This document shows positions 34,681 to 46,399 of a stretch of 64,000 nt of DNA, piece by piece (the stretch's first letter is position 1; every line of letters starts with the position of its first letter). The position numbers were made by a program, and so were the translations under genes. Under the pieces are notes generated by a model that did not search any database, was not told the DNA's origin, and saw only the letters and a program-made list of their open reading frames with translations. The stretch is from Ovis canadensis (Eukaryota; Chordata; Mammalia; Artiodactyla; Bovidae): assembly GCF_042477335.2 (NCBI RefSeq), contig NC_091249.1:52576001-52640000 (forward strand), in the 5' to 3' direction.

Positions 34681-35691
34681 TTAAAGAATCACAACTACTG
34701 ACTGACGCTTTGATCCCTTAAGCCATGGGCACCTCTCCAGACCCAGAACAATTGGCCTTTTAAGACTTTCCATCACAAAGAATCTCTTCATAGCCACCTT
34801 TATGTCTTTGTTCCTCAGACTATAGATGAAGGGGTTCAGCATGGGTGTGACTACAGTGTACATCACTGAGGCTGTTGCACTTGACTGTGAGCCATGGGTA
34901 GCAGCAGAGCTAAGGTACACTCCTAGGCTTGTACAAAAAAATAAGGAGACAATTAAGAGGTGAGATGCACATGTAGTAAATGCTTTATACTTCCCTTGAG
35001 ACGATGACATTCCATGTATAGAGGAAACTATCTTAGAGTAAGAGTAAAGGATACCAGCCAGGGCACCACCCCCCCACAGAACACTTGCCAAATACATCAC
35101 CATGTTATTAAGAAATGTATCAGAACAGGCAAGTTGGATCAGTTGACTGAGGTCACAAAAAAAGTGGGGGATTTTCACATCTGTGCAAAAGGAAAGCTGC
35201 AACAACATTAAACTTTGTAACAAGGAATTCAATATACACACTATCCAAGACACCAGAACTAGCAGTACACAGAGCCGGGGGTTCATAATGACTGTGTAAT
35301 ACAGGGGGTGGCAGATGGCCACAAACCGGTCATAGGCCATTACAGTCAAGAGAAAGATGTCCAATACTCCAGAGAGTATGAAAAAATAAATTTGTGTGAT
35401 GCAACCTTCATAGGTTATAACTTTGCTCTGAGATTTGTTGTTCCACAGCATCTTTGGGATGGTGGTGGAGGTGAAGCAGATGTCTACAAAGGACAGATTG
35501 GAGAGGAAGAAGTACATGGGGGTGTGGAGGTGGGAGTCTGAGCTGACAAGCAGGATGATGAGTAGGTTTCCAAACACAGTGATCAGGTACATGGAGAGGA
35601 AAAGCCCAAATATGAGGGGCTGAAGTTCTGGTTCCTCCGAAAATCCCAGAAGGAGAAATTCTGAAATTTGTGTATCATTACGTGGTTCCAT
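34681..35691 (-). CDS. Olfactory receptor, family 7-like, intact single-exon coding region
   Basis: This encodes a 336-residue odorant receptor. The ATG at 35691 (MEPRNDTQ) is chosen by match to the other receptor and because a pyrimidine tract with acceptor AG (35706-35705) lies 13 bases upstream. Codons beyond it are intron. It has an N-glycosylation site at N5, GN in TM1 (41-42), PMYFF (58-62), C97 and C179, the standard [10 protein letters not shown] (118-127), [10 protein letters not shown] in TM6 and [12 protein letters not shown] in TM7. The C-terminal tail runs about 20 residues past the usual family length and is rich in basic residues. No frame damage was seen. It is closely related to the receptor at 10923-11891. 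Confidence 0.94.
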   Translation of the reverse strand: MEPRNDTQISEFLLLGFSEEPELQPLIFGLFLSMYLITVFGNLLIILLVSSDSHLHTPMYFFLSNLSFVDICFTSTTIPKMLWNNKSQSKVITYEGCITQIYFFILSGVLDIFLLTVMAYDRFVAICHPLYYTVIMNPRLCVLLVLVSWIVCILNSLLQSLMLLQLSFCTDVKIPHFFCDLSQLIQLACSDTFLNNMVMYLASVLWGGGALAGILYSYSKIVSSIHGMSSSQGKYKAFTTCASHLLIVSLFFCTSLGVYLSSAATHGSQSSATASVMYTVVTPMLNPFIYSLRNKDIKVAMKRFFVMESLKRPIVLGLERCPWLKGSKRQSVVVIL

Positions 35692-35725
35692 GTGGTTGAA
35701 GTGACTTCCAGGAAAGAAGGAAACA
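35692..35725 (-). promoter_or_regulatory. Splice acceptor of olfactory receptor gene 2
   Basis: The minus strand reads TTTCCTTCTTTCCTGGAAG and then a 13-base leader to the ATG. A BovB begins at about 35784, so the retained upstream intron sequence is only about 80 bp before the transposon. Confidence 0.6.
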
Positions 35726-35783
35726 ATATTACTAATATTCACACAAACTTTTATTACATAAGTTACTTGTATCTATACAAAAA

Positions 35784-37352
35784 AGATCTTCATGAACCAG
35801 ATAACCACGATGGTGTGATCACTCACCTAGAGTCAGACATTCTGGAATGCAAAGTCAAGGGGGCCTTAGGAAGCATCACTACGAACAAAGCTAGTGGAGG
35901 TGATGGAATTCCAGTTGAGTTATTTCAAATTCTAAAAGATGATGGGGTGAAAGTGCTGCACTTAATATGCCAGCAAACTTGGAAAACTCAGCAGTGGCCA
36001 CAGGACTGGAAAAGGTCAGTTTTCTTTCCAATCCCAAAGAAAGGCAATGCCAAAGAATGTTCAAACTACCACACAATTACACTCATCTCACACACTAGCA
36101 AAGTAATGCTAAAAATTCTCCAAGCCAGGCTTCAACAGTATGTGAACCATGAAATTCCAGATGTTCAAGCTGGATTTAGAAAGGGCAGAGGAACCAGAGA
36201 TCAAGTTGCCAACACCCGTTGGATCATAGAAAAAGCAAGAGAATTACAGAAAAACATCTATTTCTGCTTTATTGACTACACCAAGGCCTTTGACTGTGGA
36301 TCGCAGCAAAGGCCTTGGTGGAGAATTCTGTGGAAAATTCTGAAAGAGATGGGAATACCAGACCACCTGACCTGCCTCTTGAGCAATCTGTATGCAGGTC
36401 AGGAAGCAACAGTTAGAACTGGACATGGAACAACAGACTGGTTCTGTTGGGAAAGGAGTATTGGGAAAGGAGTATGTCAAGGCTGTATATTGTCACTCTG
36501 CTTCTTTAAATTCTATGCAGATTACATCATGTGAAATGCCAGGCTGGATGAAGCACAAGCTAGAGTCAAGATTGCTGGGAGAAATATCAATAACGTCAGA
36601 TATGCAGATGACAACACCTTCATGGCAGAAAGAGGAACTAAAGGCCTCTTGATGAAAGTGAAAGAGGAGAGTGGAAAAAGTTGGCTTAAAATCCAGTATT
36701 CAAAACTAAGTCCATAGCATCCGGTCCCATCACTTCATGGCAAATAGATGGAGAAACAATGGAAACAGTGACAAATTTTATTTTGGGGGGCTCCAAAATC
36801 ACTGCAGATGGTGACTGCAGCCATGAAATTAAAGGCATTTGCTCCTTGAAAGAAAAGTTATGACCAACCTAGACATTGTATTAAAAAGCAGAGACATTAC
36901 TTTGCCAACAAAGGTCCATCTAGTCAAAACTATGATTCTTCCAGTAGTCATGTATGGATCTGAGAATTGGACTATAAAGAAAGCTGAGCACCAAAGAATT
37001 GATGCTTTTGAACTGTAGTGTTGGAGAAGTCTCTTGAGAGTCCCTTGGACTGCAAGGAGAACCAGTCCATCCTAAAGGAAATCAGTCCTGAATATTCATT
37101 GGAAGGACTGATGCTGAAGCTGAAACTCTGATACTTTGGCCATGTGATGCGAAGGACTGACTCATTAGAAAAACCCTGATGCTGGGAAAGATTGAAGGCC
37201 AGAGGAGAAGGGGCTGACAGAGGATGAGATGGTTGGATGGCATCACCAACTCAATGGACATGAGTTTGAGTAAGCTCCAGGAGTTGATGATGGCAGTCTA
37301 TGGGGTCATTAAGAGCCAGACACAACTGAGCAACTGAACTGACTGACTGACC
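35784..37352 (+). mobile_element. BovB LINE, 5'-truncated, with a local inverted insertion
   Basis: It begins in the RT N-terminal region and ends in ACTGACTGACTGA. An open frame covers 35668-36534 with KASGGDGIPVELFQ and QAGFRKGRGTRDQ blocks. The catalytic motif near 36601 reads YADD but lies after stops. At 36293-36325 it carries extra sequence that forms a 14-bp palindrome with the normal text. It starts in the upstream intron of OR gene 2 and points away from that gene. Confidence 0.92.
36279..36320. repeat. 14-bp perfect inverted repeat within BovB
   Basis: CACCAAGGCCTTTG at 36279-36292 and its reverse complement at 36307-36320 are separated by 14 bases. The second arm is absent from other BovB copies in this window. 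Confidence 0.9.
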
Positions 37353-37663
37353 ATATTGCATACACTTGTTTTGTAGTCAAGAAAATTGTTTTAATATTTT
37401 GCATGTGGATCTGCTTTTTTATTATTGCATTTTCTATGCCACCTTGGACATTGACTTTTTGTTCCTCCGTTTCACCCCTAAAAGGTCATGTATTTTGTAG
37501 TTTTAATGAAAAATTCTTCATGCATTTCAGGGATGTGAATTGAGGTCTGACCATGTTTAACTTATTGTCTAGGCAATAGCTTAGTGTGCTGAAAGGCAAA
37601 AATCCCTACATTTCAATGATGGAGGAAAATGGACAAAAACTGTTTAAACAAATGATAAAGTTG
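37353..37663. other. Gene-free spacer
   Basis: Unrecognised unique-looking sequence between a BovB tail and a SINE. Confidence 0.35.
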
Positions 37664-37865
37664 TGTGTGTGCTCAGTTGTGTCTGACCCTTTGAGACCAC
37701 ATTGACTGTAGCCCACCAGGCTCCTCTTTCCTTGGAATTCTCCAGACAAGAATACTGGAGTGGGTTGCCATACCCTTCTTCAAGGGATTTTCCCAACTCA
37801 GGAATCGAATGCAGGTCTCCTGCATTGCAGGCAGATTCTTAACCACTTGAGCAACCTGGGAAGCC
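37664..37865 (-). mobile_element. Bov-tA-type SINE
   Basis: A full minus-strand copy starts with a GGCTTCCCAGGTTGC head at 37865. Confidence 0.9.
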
Positions 37866-37875
37866 TGAGCCTGGT

Positions 37876-38928
37876 TCAGTTCAGTTCAGTTCAGTTCAGC
37901 CGCTCAGTCGTGTCTGACTCTTTGTGACTCCATGAATCGCAGCACGCCAGGCCTCCCTGTCCATCACCAACTCCCGGAGTTCACTAAGACTCACGTCCAT
38001 CAAGTCCGTGATGTCATCCAGCCATCTCATCCTCTGTCGTCCCCTTCTCCTTCTGCCCCCAATCCCTCCCAGCCTCACAGTATTTTCCAATGAGTCAACT
38101 CTTCGCATGAGGTGGCCAAAGTACTGGAGTTTCAGCTTTAGCATCATTCCTTCCAAAGATCTCCTTCAGAATGGACTGGTTGGATCTCCTTGCAGTCCAA
38201 GGGACTCTCAAGAGTCTTCTCCAACACCACAGTTCAAAAGCATCAATTCTTTGGCACTCAGCCTCACAGTCCAACTCTCAAATCCATACATGACCACTGG
38301 AAAAACCATAGCCTTGACTAGACGGACCTTAGTCGGCAAAGTAATGTCTCTGCTTTCGAATATGTTATCTTGGTTGGTCATAACTTTTCTTCCAAGGAGT
38401 AAGAGTCTTTTAATTTCATGGCTGCACTCACCATCTGCAGTGATTTTGGAGCCCCCAAAAATAAAGTCTGACACTGTTTCTACTGTTTCCCCATCTATTT
38501 CCCATGAAGTGATGGGACCAGATGCCATGATCTTCGTTTTCTGAATGTTGAGCTTTAAGCCAATTTTTTCACTCTCCTCTTTCACTTTCATCAAGAGGCT
38601 TTTGAGTTCCTCTTCACTTTCTGCCATAAGGGTGGTGTCATCTGCATATCTGAGGTTATGGATATTTCTCCCGGCAATCTTGATTCCAGCTTGCGTTTCT
38701 TCCAGTCCAGTGTTTCTCATGATGTACTCTGCATAGAAGTTAAATAAGCAGGGTGACAATATACAGCCTTGACGTACTCCTTTTCCTATTTGGAACCAGT
38801 CTGTTGTTCCATGTCCAGTTCTAACTGTTGCTTCCTGACCTGCATACAGATTTCTCAAGAGGCAGGTCAAGTGGTCTGGTATTCCCATCTCTTTCAGAAT
38901 TTTCCACACTTTATTGTGATCCACACAG
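37876..38928 (-). mobile_element. BovB LINE, 5'-truncated, minus strand
   Basis: The RT is open from 38924 to 38208 with KGVRQGCILSPCLFN, YADDTTLMAE and KIMASGP blocks. A short deletion follows, then the 3' region to the TTCAGTTCAG repeat. Together with the copy at 35784-37352 it forms a large inverted repeat. Confidence 0.93.
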
Positions 38929-39042
38929 AGCGAATAAGAAAAGTATATACCATTTCAGATAGGATAGGTGTTATGAAGAAAGGTAAAGCAGGTGAACATG
39001 AGTGAGTGAATAGTACAGTTAATTTTTATGGGTATTTATGCA

Positions 39043-39313
39043 AGAGAAGGCAATGGCACCCCACTCCAGTACTCTTGCCTGGAAAATCCCATGGACAGAG
39101 GAGCCTGGAAGGCTGCAGTCCATGGGGTCGCTGAGGTTTGGACATGACTAAGAGACTTCATTTTCACTTTTCACTTTTTTGCATTGGAGAAGGAAATGGC
39201 AACCCACTCCAGTGTTCTTGCCTGGAGAATCCCAGGGACGGGGAGCCTGGTGGGCTGTTATCTATGGGGTCGCACAGAGTCGGACATGACTGAAGTGACT
39301 TAGCAGCAGCAGC
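39043..39313 (+). mobile_element. Bov-A2 SINE, complete dimer
   Basis: Two BovA halves with a TTTCACTTTTCACTTTTTTGCA linker-type region and an AGCAGCAGCAGCA tail are present. The flanks TATGCAAG and CATGCAAG are a probable target duplication. Confidence 0.93.
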
Positions 39314-39380
39314 ATGCAAGACCTAAAAACAAGATGATATATGAAAAGTGACTTCAAGTAAGGGAGGGAGGGAGGTGAAA

Positions 39381-39412
39381 ATTTATGTGTGTGTGTGTGT
39401 ATGTGTGTGCGC
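39381..39412 (+). repeat. GT-rich microsatellite
   Basis: An interrupted (TG)n tract follows a GGGAGGGAGGGAGG-type purine run. Confidence 0.85.
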
Positions 39413-39439
39413 ACTTGGCAGAAGGAATGCCTAGGACTC

Positions 39440-40312
39440 AAATAAAATCAGAAACAAGAGATGTTATTACTGATACCAGAGAAATACAAAGGATTATAAA
39501 GGACCTTTATGAACAGTTATATGTGAATAAATTGGACAATCTAGAAAAAGGCAGATAAATTTTTCGAAAAATGTAATTTACCAAAACTAAATCATTATGA
39601 AAGGAAAAATCTGAAGAGATCAGTTACTAGTAAGGAGATTGAATCAGTGAGAAATAGATCAATTACTAGTAAGGAGATTGAATCCATGAGAAATAATCTC
39701 CCAACAAAACATTTTTTCAGGAAAAAATGGCTTTACTGGTGAATTCTATCACGTATTAAGAAGAATTAATATGAATCTTCACAAAGTATTCAAAAATAGG
39801 TGAGGAAAAAACTCTTCCAAACTTACTTTATGAGGCCAGCTTTTCCTAATACCAAAACCACACAAGAGCTCCACAAGAAAATTACAGACTAATATCCCTG
39901 ATCAAGATAGATGCAAAAATCCTCAATAAAATATTATCAAACCTAATTCAAGAACACATAAAAAGGACCATATATCATAATCAAATGAGACTTATTTCAG
40001 GGATGCAAGCATTCAATATCTGTGACTCAATGAATGTGATAAACTACATTAATAAAGTGAAGATTAAAATCATATGCCCATATCAATTGTTGCAGAAAGA
40101 GCATTTGACAAAATTCAGCATCCCTTTACTATAAAAACTCTTAACAAATTGGGTAAAGAAATAACAAACTTCAACATAATACAGGCCATATATTATACCA
40201 CAGCTAATGCCATATTCAATGAAGAAACATAAAAAGCTTTTCTTTTATGATGATCAAGAACAAGAAAAGCAAGGGTGTCTACTCTCACCACTTAAAAAAT
40301 TCATGGTAAGAA
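39440..40312 (+). mobile_element. Old L1 fragment, RT region
   Basis: Plus-strand ORF2 sequence covers the SKEIES, FTGEFY and [15 protein letters not shown]-type blocks. Stops are frequent. It carries an in-frame-length 39-bp tandem duplication at 39618-39695. Confidence 0.78.
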
Positions 40313-40324
40313 CTGTTTATTTTT

Positions 40325-41225
40325 TCTAGTTTCATTGAAAAATAATTGACATATATCACTGAATAAGTTTAAGGTGCACAACATGAAGATTTAGTTTTCA
40401 TGTATTGTGAACTGGGGTTTCCCCTGTGGTTCAGCGATAAAAAAAATCCACCTGCCAATAACCTCTCAGATCTGGAAGTTTGTGTCTTTTGACAACCTTT
40501 CATTTTCCCCAGCCTAAACTCGCTACTTCTGAAAAGAATAAGTCCATTTTCTTTTCCTATGTTTTTTTTTTCAATTTTTTACATTTCCATGTATGAGTGA
40601 CATCATACAGTATTTGTCTTCTCTCTTTGAATTCTTTCACTTAGCATAATTCTTTCACTTAGCATAATAACTTTATGGTCCATTCATAGTCATAAATCAT
40701 CAAATTTCTTAGTTTTTTATGGCCAAGTGGCATTCCATTGTATACATGCATCTCAAACTCTTTATCCATTCATCCATCCATAGATACTCAGGTTGTTTTC
40801 CATGTCTTGGCTATTGTGAATAATTTTGCTATAAACATAAGGGTGCAGATATATTTTAAGAGATTGTTTTTGTTTCCTTAGATATTTTCTCAGAATTAGA
40901 GCTTCTGGATCATATATTATTTCTATTTTTAATATTTTGAGGGTCCTCCATACTGTTTCCCATAGTATTGTGCTTGTTAGAATTTACAGTCTCACTGAAG
41001 GTGCACAAGTTTTCCCTTTAACCCACGCACAAGCTAACATTTTTAAACTATACTTTCTTGAAGATGACCATTCAAAACGATGTGAGGTGCTATCTCTGAG
41101 TTTTAATTTCCCTAATGACTAGTGATGCTAAACATTTTTTCATGTACTTGTTGGAGTTTCATATATCTTCCGTGAAAAAATGTCTAATCAAGTCCTTTGC
41201 CCATTTTTGTTTTGTTAAAACACAG
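40325..41225 (-). mobile_element. Old L1, 3' end, minus strand
   Basis: Antisense ORF2 C-terminal text (GGCCAAGTGGCATTCCATTG and onward) is readable. It abuts the plus-strand L1 piece on its left. A short piece of SINE head lies at about 40415-40465. Confidence 0.72.
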
Positions 41226-41404
41226 AATCTTTTGTTTTTTGACATCATTTAAAAGGCAAAAAACAAAGAAAGAGTACTTTTGTTTACAGTTTCTTATTAA
41301 GAACAGATTAAAAAATCCAACAAAATTTGCTATTTCAACAGAGAAAACCAAATTCTAATATTGCATCAGTTTACTTTTGATTACATTAAAATTTATGATT
41401 ATCA

Positions 41405-41500
41405 ACATTCCAGATTCATGTCAATGTATAGCAAAACCAATACAATATTGTAAAGCAATTAGCCTCCAATTAAAATAAATAAATTTATATAAAAAAATAA
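41405..41500 (+). mobile_element. L1 3' terminus, severely truncated
   Basis: About 100 bp of ruminant L1 3' UTR (ATTCATGTCAATGTATAGC to GCCTCCAATTAAAATAAAT) with an A-rich end. Confidence 0.7.
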
Positions 41501-42989
41501 TGTAGGCAGTACATTCTAAAAAGATAAATAAATAAAAAATAAATCTAAGTACACTTTAATCTTAGCCAACTTGAAAAAGCATACATTTCCCCCCAAGATT
41601 TCCTTTCCAAATTCCTCTACAATTTTATCCTGGTCTTCCTTTTCCCCATTCTCAAATAACCAATTTTAATTCATGCCAAAATTTTGTCCTATTTTTCCAT
41701 CAAACATATATCTCCATTCCTCATAACTTTTAAAAATTAATTTATTCATTTTAAAATGAAACAAAGGTGAATATTTTTAATGATAAAAGGTACAATTCAC
41801 AAAGAAGATAGACATTATAAACCATTAGACACCTAACAACAAAGAAACAAAGATAAATAAAGCAAAAATTAGAAGAAATGCAAGAGAAAAGAAAAAATAT
41901 ATCATCATAGTGAGACATACTCACATTTCTCTGAGAATGTTTTATCAAGTACAGAAAAAATAAGAACAGGAGCATCTTGAATGATGTCATTAATAATTTA
42001 AATGTAATAGATTTCTATTTCTATTTACCTTATATCCTACAGAAATATTTTTAAATTTTGTGTCTCATACATTGTTATTAGATGTCCATAGGACATTTAG
42101 AAAAACTGGCAAAAAGACAAATGTTACTTAATTTCAAAAAGTAGAGGGGGTTTTTCGGTGTGTGTGTGTGACTTGGTTATACATATACACATATATTATT
42201 ATTGAAATTATTTTCCACTATAGCTTACTACAAGATATGGACTATAGTTCCCTGTGCTATACAGTAAACCTTTGTTGCTTATTGTATATTTTTTTAAATT
42301 AGAAATCTAGAATTCTATTCATACTAAGTCAAACAAGAGGAATCAAAATGTCATAAATATTTTAGTTAGGCAAAACTTCATGTTTTCTAAAAAATGTATA
42401 TTATATGTATTATATATATTTATACAAAAACTTTTCTACTATGATCGATAAAGTCTTGAGAAAGAACCTAAGAACAAAAAATGAAGAGATGGAGAAATTG
42501 GAAAACATAAATTAAAAGGGAGTACTGAATATGAAATAGAAAAAGAGAAACAAACTAGATAAAAGTAAAAGATCCTCATATAGTCCAGCTGTTTTTAAAC
42601 ATGACTGCTCATTAGAAATATCTCTGGTAATATGGAGGAAAAAAACAATACCTGGGAATTTGTATTTTTCAAAAACTTCCAAGATAATTCTGATATACAT
42701 CTGGATTTTAAAAAGTGATTACAGGTTTTTCTGTTAAATGATAGCTTTGGTGATAAAGAATTCTGTTATTTTTCTGTTGACCAATCATGATACAATGATA
42801 TGAAGTGAATAATAGTTACATAATCATAATAAAGAAAGATGTTCATCAGTTTTCACAATCAATAGCCTCACAAAAAATAAAAGATAATTATAATTGCAAG
42901 CCATAATAGGAACATGATTAACCTAACAATATAAAACAATATAAAATAATTACATACAATTTGGGGTGTCAAGCAGAGTGATGAGGTAA
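41501..42989. other. Gene-free AT-rich stretch with an old L1 3' UTR piece
   Basis: At about 42150-42310 the antisense text resembles an old L1 3' UTR (TATAGTTCCCTGTGCTATAC). Nothing else is recognised. Confidence 0.4.
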
Positions 42990-44862
42990 GTGGAAGTGCA
43001 AATATGCATGTGTTTTCATCTGCTCAGCCAGCTGGTTGGTGCATTTGACTCATTTACATTTAAGGTAATTATCAATATGTATGATCCTATTACCATTTTC
43101 TTAATTGTTTTGGGTTTATTTTCTGTAGGCAGGTCTTTTCCTCCTGCCCAGAGAAGTTCTTTTAGTATTTGTTGTAAAGTTGGTTTGCTGGTATGGAATT
43201 CTCTTAGCTTTTGCTCTTCTGCAAACTTTTTATTTCTCCAAGAAATCTGAAGGAGAGTCTTGCTGAGTAGAGTATTCTTGGTTCTAGGTTATTCCCTTTC
43301 ATCACTTTAAATACATCATGCCATTCCCTTCTGGCTTATAGAGTTTCTGTTGAGAAATTAGCTGACAGCCTGATGGGAGTTCCCTCATATGTTATTTGTT
43401 GTTTTTCCCTTGTGCTTTTAATATTTTATCTCAGTCTTTACTTTTTTTCAGTTTGATTACAATGTGTCTCAGTGTGTTCCTCCTTGGATTTATCCTTCCT
43501 GGGACTCTCTGTGCTTCCTGGACTTGGCTGACTCTTTCATTTCCCATGTTCAGGAAGTTTTGAGCTACTATATCTTCAAATATTTTCTCAGGTCCTTTCT
43601 TTCTCTCATCTCCTCTGGGAAACCAATAATATGAATGTTGGTGCATTTAATGTTGTCCCAGAGATCTCTTAGGCTGTCTTTATTTCTTTTCATTCTTTTT
43701 TCTGTATTCTGTTCTGAGGCAGTGATTTCCACCATTCTGTACTCCATGTCATTGATCCATTCTCCTGCCTCAGTTATTCTGCCATGGATTCCTTCTAGTG
43801 TATTATTCATCTCTGTGTGTTTGTTCTTTAGTTCTTCTAGGTCTTTGGTAAACATTTCTTGCATCTTCTCAATTGTTGCCTCCATTCTTTTTCTGATATC
43901 TTGAATCATCTTCACTATCATTATTCTGAATTCTTTTACTGGAAGGTTGCCTATCTCCACTTCATTTAGTTGTTTTTCTGGGGTTTTATCTTTTCCCTTC
44001 ATCTGGGACATAACTTTCTACAATGTGGTTTCTGTTTTAGTTTCTGTGGGACTGTGCTTCTCTTGCTTCTTCTGTCTGCCCTCTGATGGAGGAGGTTAAG
44101 AAGCTTGGGTATAGTTTCCTGATGGGAGGGACTGGTGATGGGAAAAACTGGGTCTTGCTCTGGCGGGCAGGGCCTTGTTCAGTAAAACTTTCATCCAATC
44201 GTCTGCTGATGGGTGGGGTTGTACACCCTCCCTGGTACTTTTTTGACCTGAGGTTACCCAGTCCTCAGGTCTATGGGCTCTATGGTTTACACCAAGGGGG
44301 ACCTTCCCAGACTTCTGCTGCCCCCATCCCTGTGGTGAACCCCTGCTGAACCACACCTCTACAGGAGACCCTCCAACCCTAGCAGATAGTTTTGGTTCAG
44401 TCTCCTGTGGAGTCACTGCTCCTTTCCTCTGAGTCTTGCTGCATGCAAGGTTTTATTTGTGCCCTCCAAGACTGGAGTCTCTGTTTCCCCTACTCCTGTG
44501 GAAGTCGTGTAATCAAATCCCACTGGCCTTCAAGGTCAGATTCCTTGGGAAGTCCCAGTCCCTTTGTTGGATCCCCAGGCTGGAAGCTTGATACGGGGTT
44601 CAGAACCTTCACAACAGTGGGAGAACTTCTTTGGTACTATTGTTCTCCAGTATATCTGGTGGGTATGGAGTTTGATTTTATCATGATTGTGCCCCTCCTA
44701 CCATCTTACTGTGGTTTCTTCTTTGTCTTTGGATGTGGGGTATCTTTTTTGGTAGGTTCCAGCATCCTCCTGTTGATGGTTGTTCAACAGCTAGGTGTGA
44801 TTTTGGTGCTTTTGAAGGAGGAGATGAGCACATGTCCTTCTACTCCACCATCTTGAACTGGA
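42990..44862 (-). mobile_element. L1 5' end: 5' UTR, ORF1 and start of ORF2, minus strand
   Basis: The minus strand starts with CTTCCAGTTCAAGATGGTGG near 44862, runs through about 0.85 kb of 5' UTR, an ORF1 relic (44011 to about 43300) and an ORF2/intergenic piece. The 3' part of the element is missing, so this is not an ordinary 5'-truncated copy; deletion or rearrangement is implied. Confidence 0.8.
43431..44011 (-). pseudogene. L1 ORF1 relic
   Basis: The frame 44011-43568 encodes the coiled coil (ITEAGEWINDMEYRMVEI region), then RDLWDNIKCTNIHIIGFPEE at the start of the RNA-binding domain. A frameshift near 43575 moves the C-terminal QVQEAQRVPGRINPRRNT block into another frame. It is among the best preserved ORF1 copies here. 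Confidence 0.85.
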
Positions 44863-44989
44863 AGCCTGAGTTATTATTTTTTATCCATTGGATTATATGA
44901 GTTCTTTACACATTTTTATACTAACCCCTTATATTTAAGTTCTACAATATTTCAATTCTATATATTGTCTTTTCTCTTGCCATTTTTAT

Positions 44990-45770
44990 TCAAAATAGTA
45001 TTTGAAGTTCCAACTAAAGAAACAGTGCAAGGAATAGATAAAATGCCTTCAAATTGGAAAGAAGACATAAAATTGTAACCATTTATAGAAGAAACAACTT
45101 TATGTTTACAAAATTCTAGGTGCCACCAAAAACTGTTAAACATAAATGAATTCAACCAAGTGCAGAACAGAAAATCAGTTGCAAACCTGCTGCATTTCTA
45201 TACAGTGACCACAAACTATCAAAATAGAAATTAAGAAGTAATCCCTTTTACAGTTGTATCAAAAAAATAAAACACCTAAGAACAAATTTAACTGGGGAGC
45301 CATAAGACCTATACTCTGAAAAGTATAAGAGATTGATGAAAGAAACTGAAGAAGACACAAATAAATGGAAAGACATACCCCACTTGTAATTGAAATAATG
45401 AATATTATTAAACTGTTTGTTACCCAAAACCACCTTCTTATTTAATACAATTCTCAATGGATGAATGAATAAAGAAGCTATGCCTTTTTAATTTGGCCAT
45501 AAAAAGTAATGAAATATTGCTTTTTGTGATAGCGCAGATGGACCTTGACTGTTTTATGTTAAGTGAAAAGGTCAGACAGAGAAAGATAGACACTGCATAG
45601 TATCACTTATATGTGGAATCTAAAATAACAAAAAAAACTCAGACCAAACAAACAAACAGAAAACATTATGATAGAAACAGAAAAATATTGGTGGTCTCCA
45701 GAGAAGACTGAGGAGCAAAGTGGGTAAGGGAGTTAAAAGGTGCAAACTTCCAGCTATATAAAATAGTTCA
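44990..45770 (+). mobile_element. Old L1, ORF2 C-terminus and 3' UTR
   Basis: Plus-strand text (for example KYLRTNLTG-like sequence near 45270, and CACTTATATGTGGAATCTAA near 45605) identifies the 3' third of L1. Frames are broken. Confidence 0.72.
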
Positions 45771-45784
45771 TTGGGATGTAGCGA

Positions 45785-45935
45785 ACAGCAAAGTTTATCA
45801 CAGTGGTGTATCTCAAATTCGTATTTACTTTTTGGAACTCTCTGGATGTTTTGGGGCTATTTCTAATCTGTAGCTGGATGAATCCACAGATGTAGAACCC
45901 AAAGATACAGAGAGCCAAATGTTCTAACATAGGAG
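45785..45935. mobile_element. Possible Tigger-like DNA transposon fossil
   Basis: The text GATGAATCCACAGATGTAG followed by ACCCAAAGATACAGAGAG resembles the terminal region of TcMar-Tigger elements. Only one end is visible. Confidence 0.35.
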
Positions 45936-46059
45936 TACAGAATACGTCAGAGGAATGTTTTCCACATTCTAACATTGAGACCCATTAGGGTTTCAGACTC
46001 TGGTTTCTAAGAATTCAATAGAATGGAGTGAAAAACTCAGTGAACATCATACATAGTAA

Positions 46060-46262
46060 GTGAAAGTGTTAGTCAGTTGTGTCCGACTTTTTGTGACCCC
46101 ATGAACTGCAGCCCACTAGGCTCCTCTGTCCGTGGAATTCTCCAGGCAAGAATACTGGAGTGGGTTGCCATTTCCTTCTCCAGGGGATCTTCCCTTCCCT
46201 GGGATTCAACCTGGTTTCCCACACTGCAGGCAGACTCTTTACCAACTGAGCTATCAGGGAAG
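46060..46262 (-). mobile_element. Bov-tA-type SINE
   Basis: A full minus-strand copy, flanked by the perfect 9-bp duplication ACATAGTAA (46051-46059 and 46263-46271). Confidence 0.93.
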
Positions 46263-46399
46263 ACATAGTAAAGCTCCATGCAAAATTCTTTCATGGTACT
46301 TTGTTCAGTTGTGTGTGAGTATACGTGTATGTGCTCGTGTTTTATTCTTCAGTGTTTTTGTGAATGTGCATCCTGGATCATGGGCTTTTCAGGTAGTGC

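Noticed and set aside
39381-42180. GT-rich tracts near 39.4, 42.16 and 48.02 kb as regulatory Z-DNA elements
   Set aside because: They are short, interrupted microsatellites with no link to a promoter.
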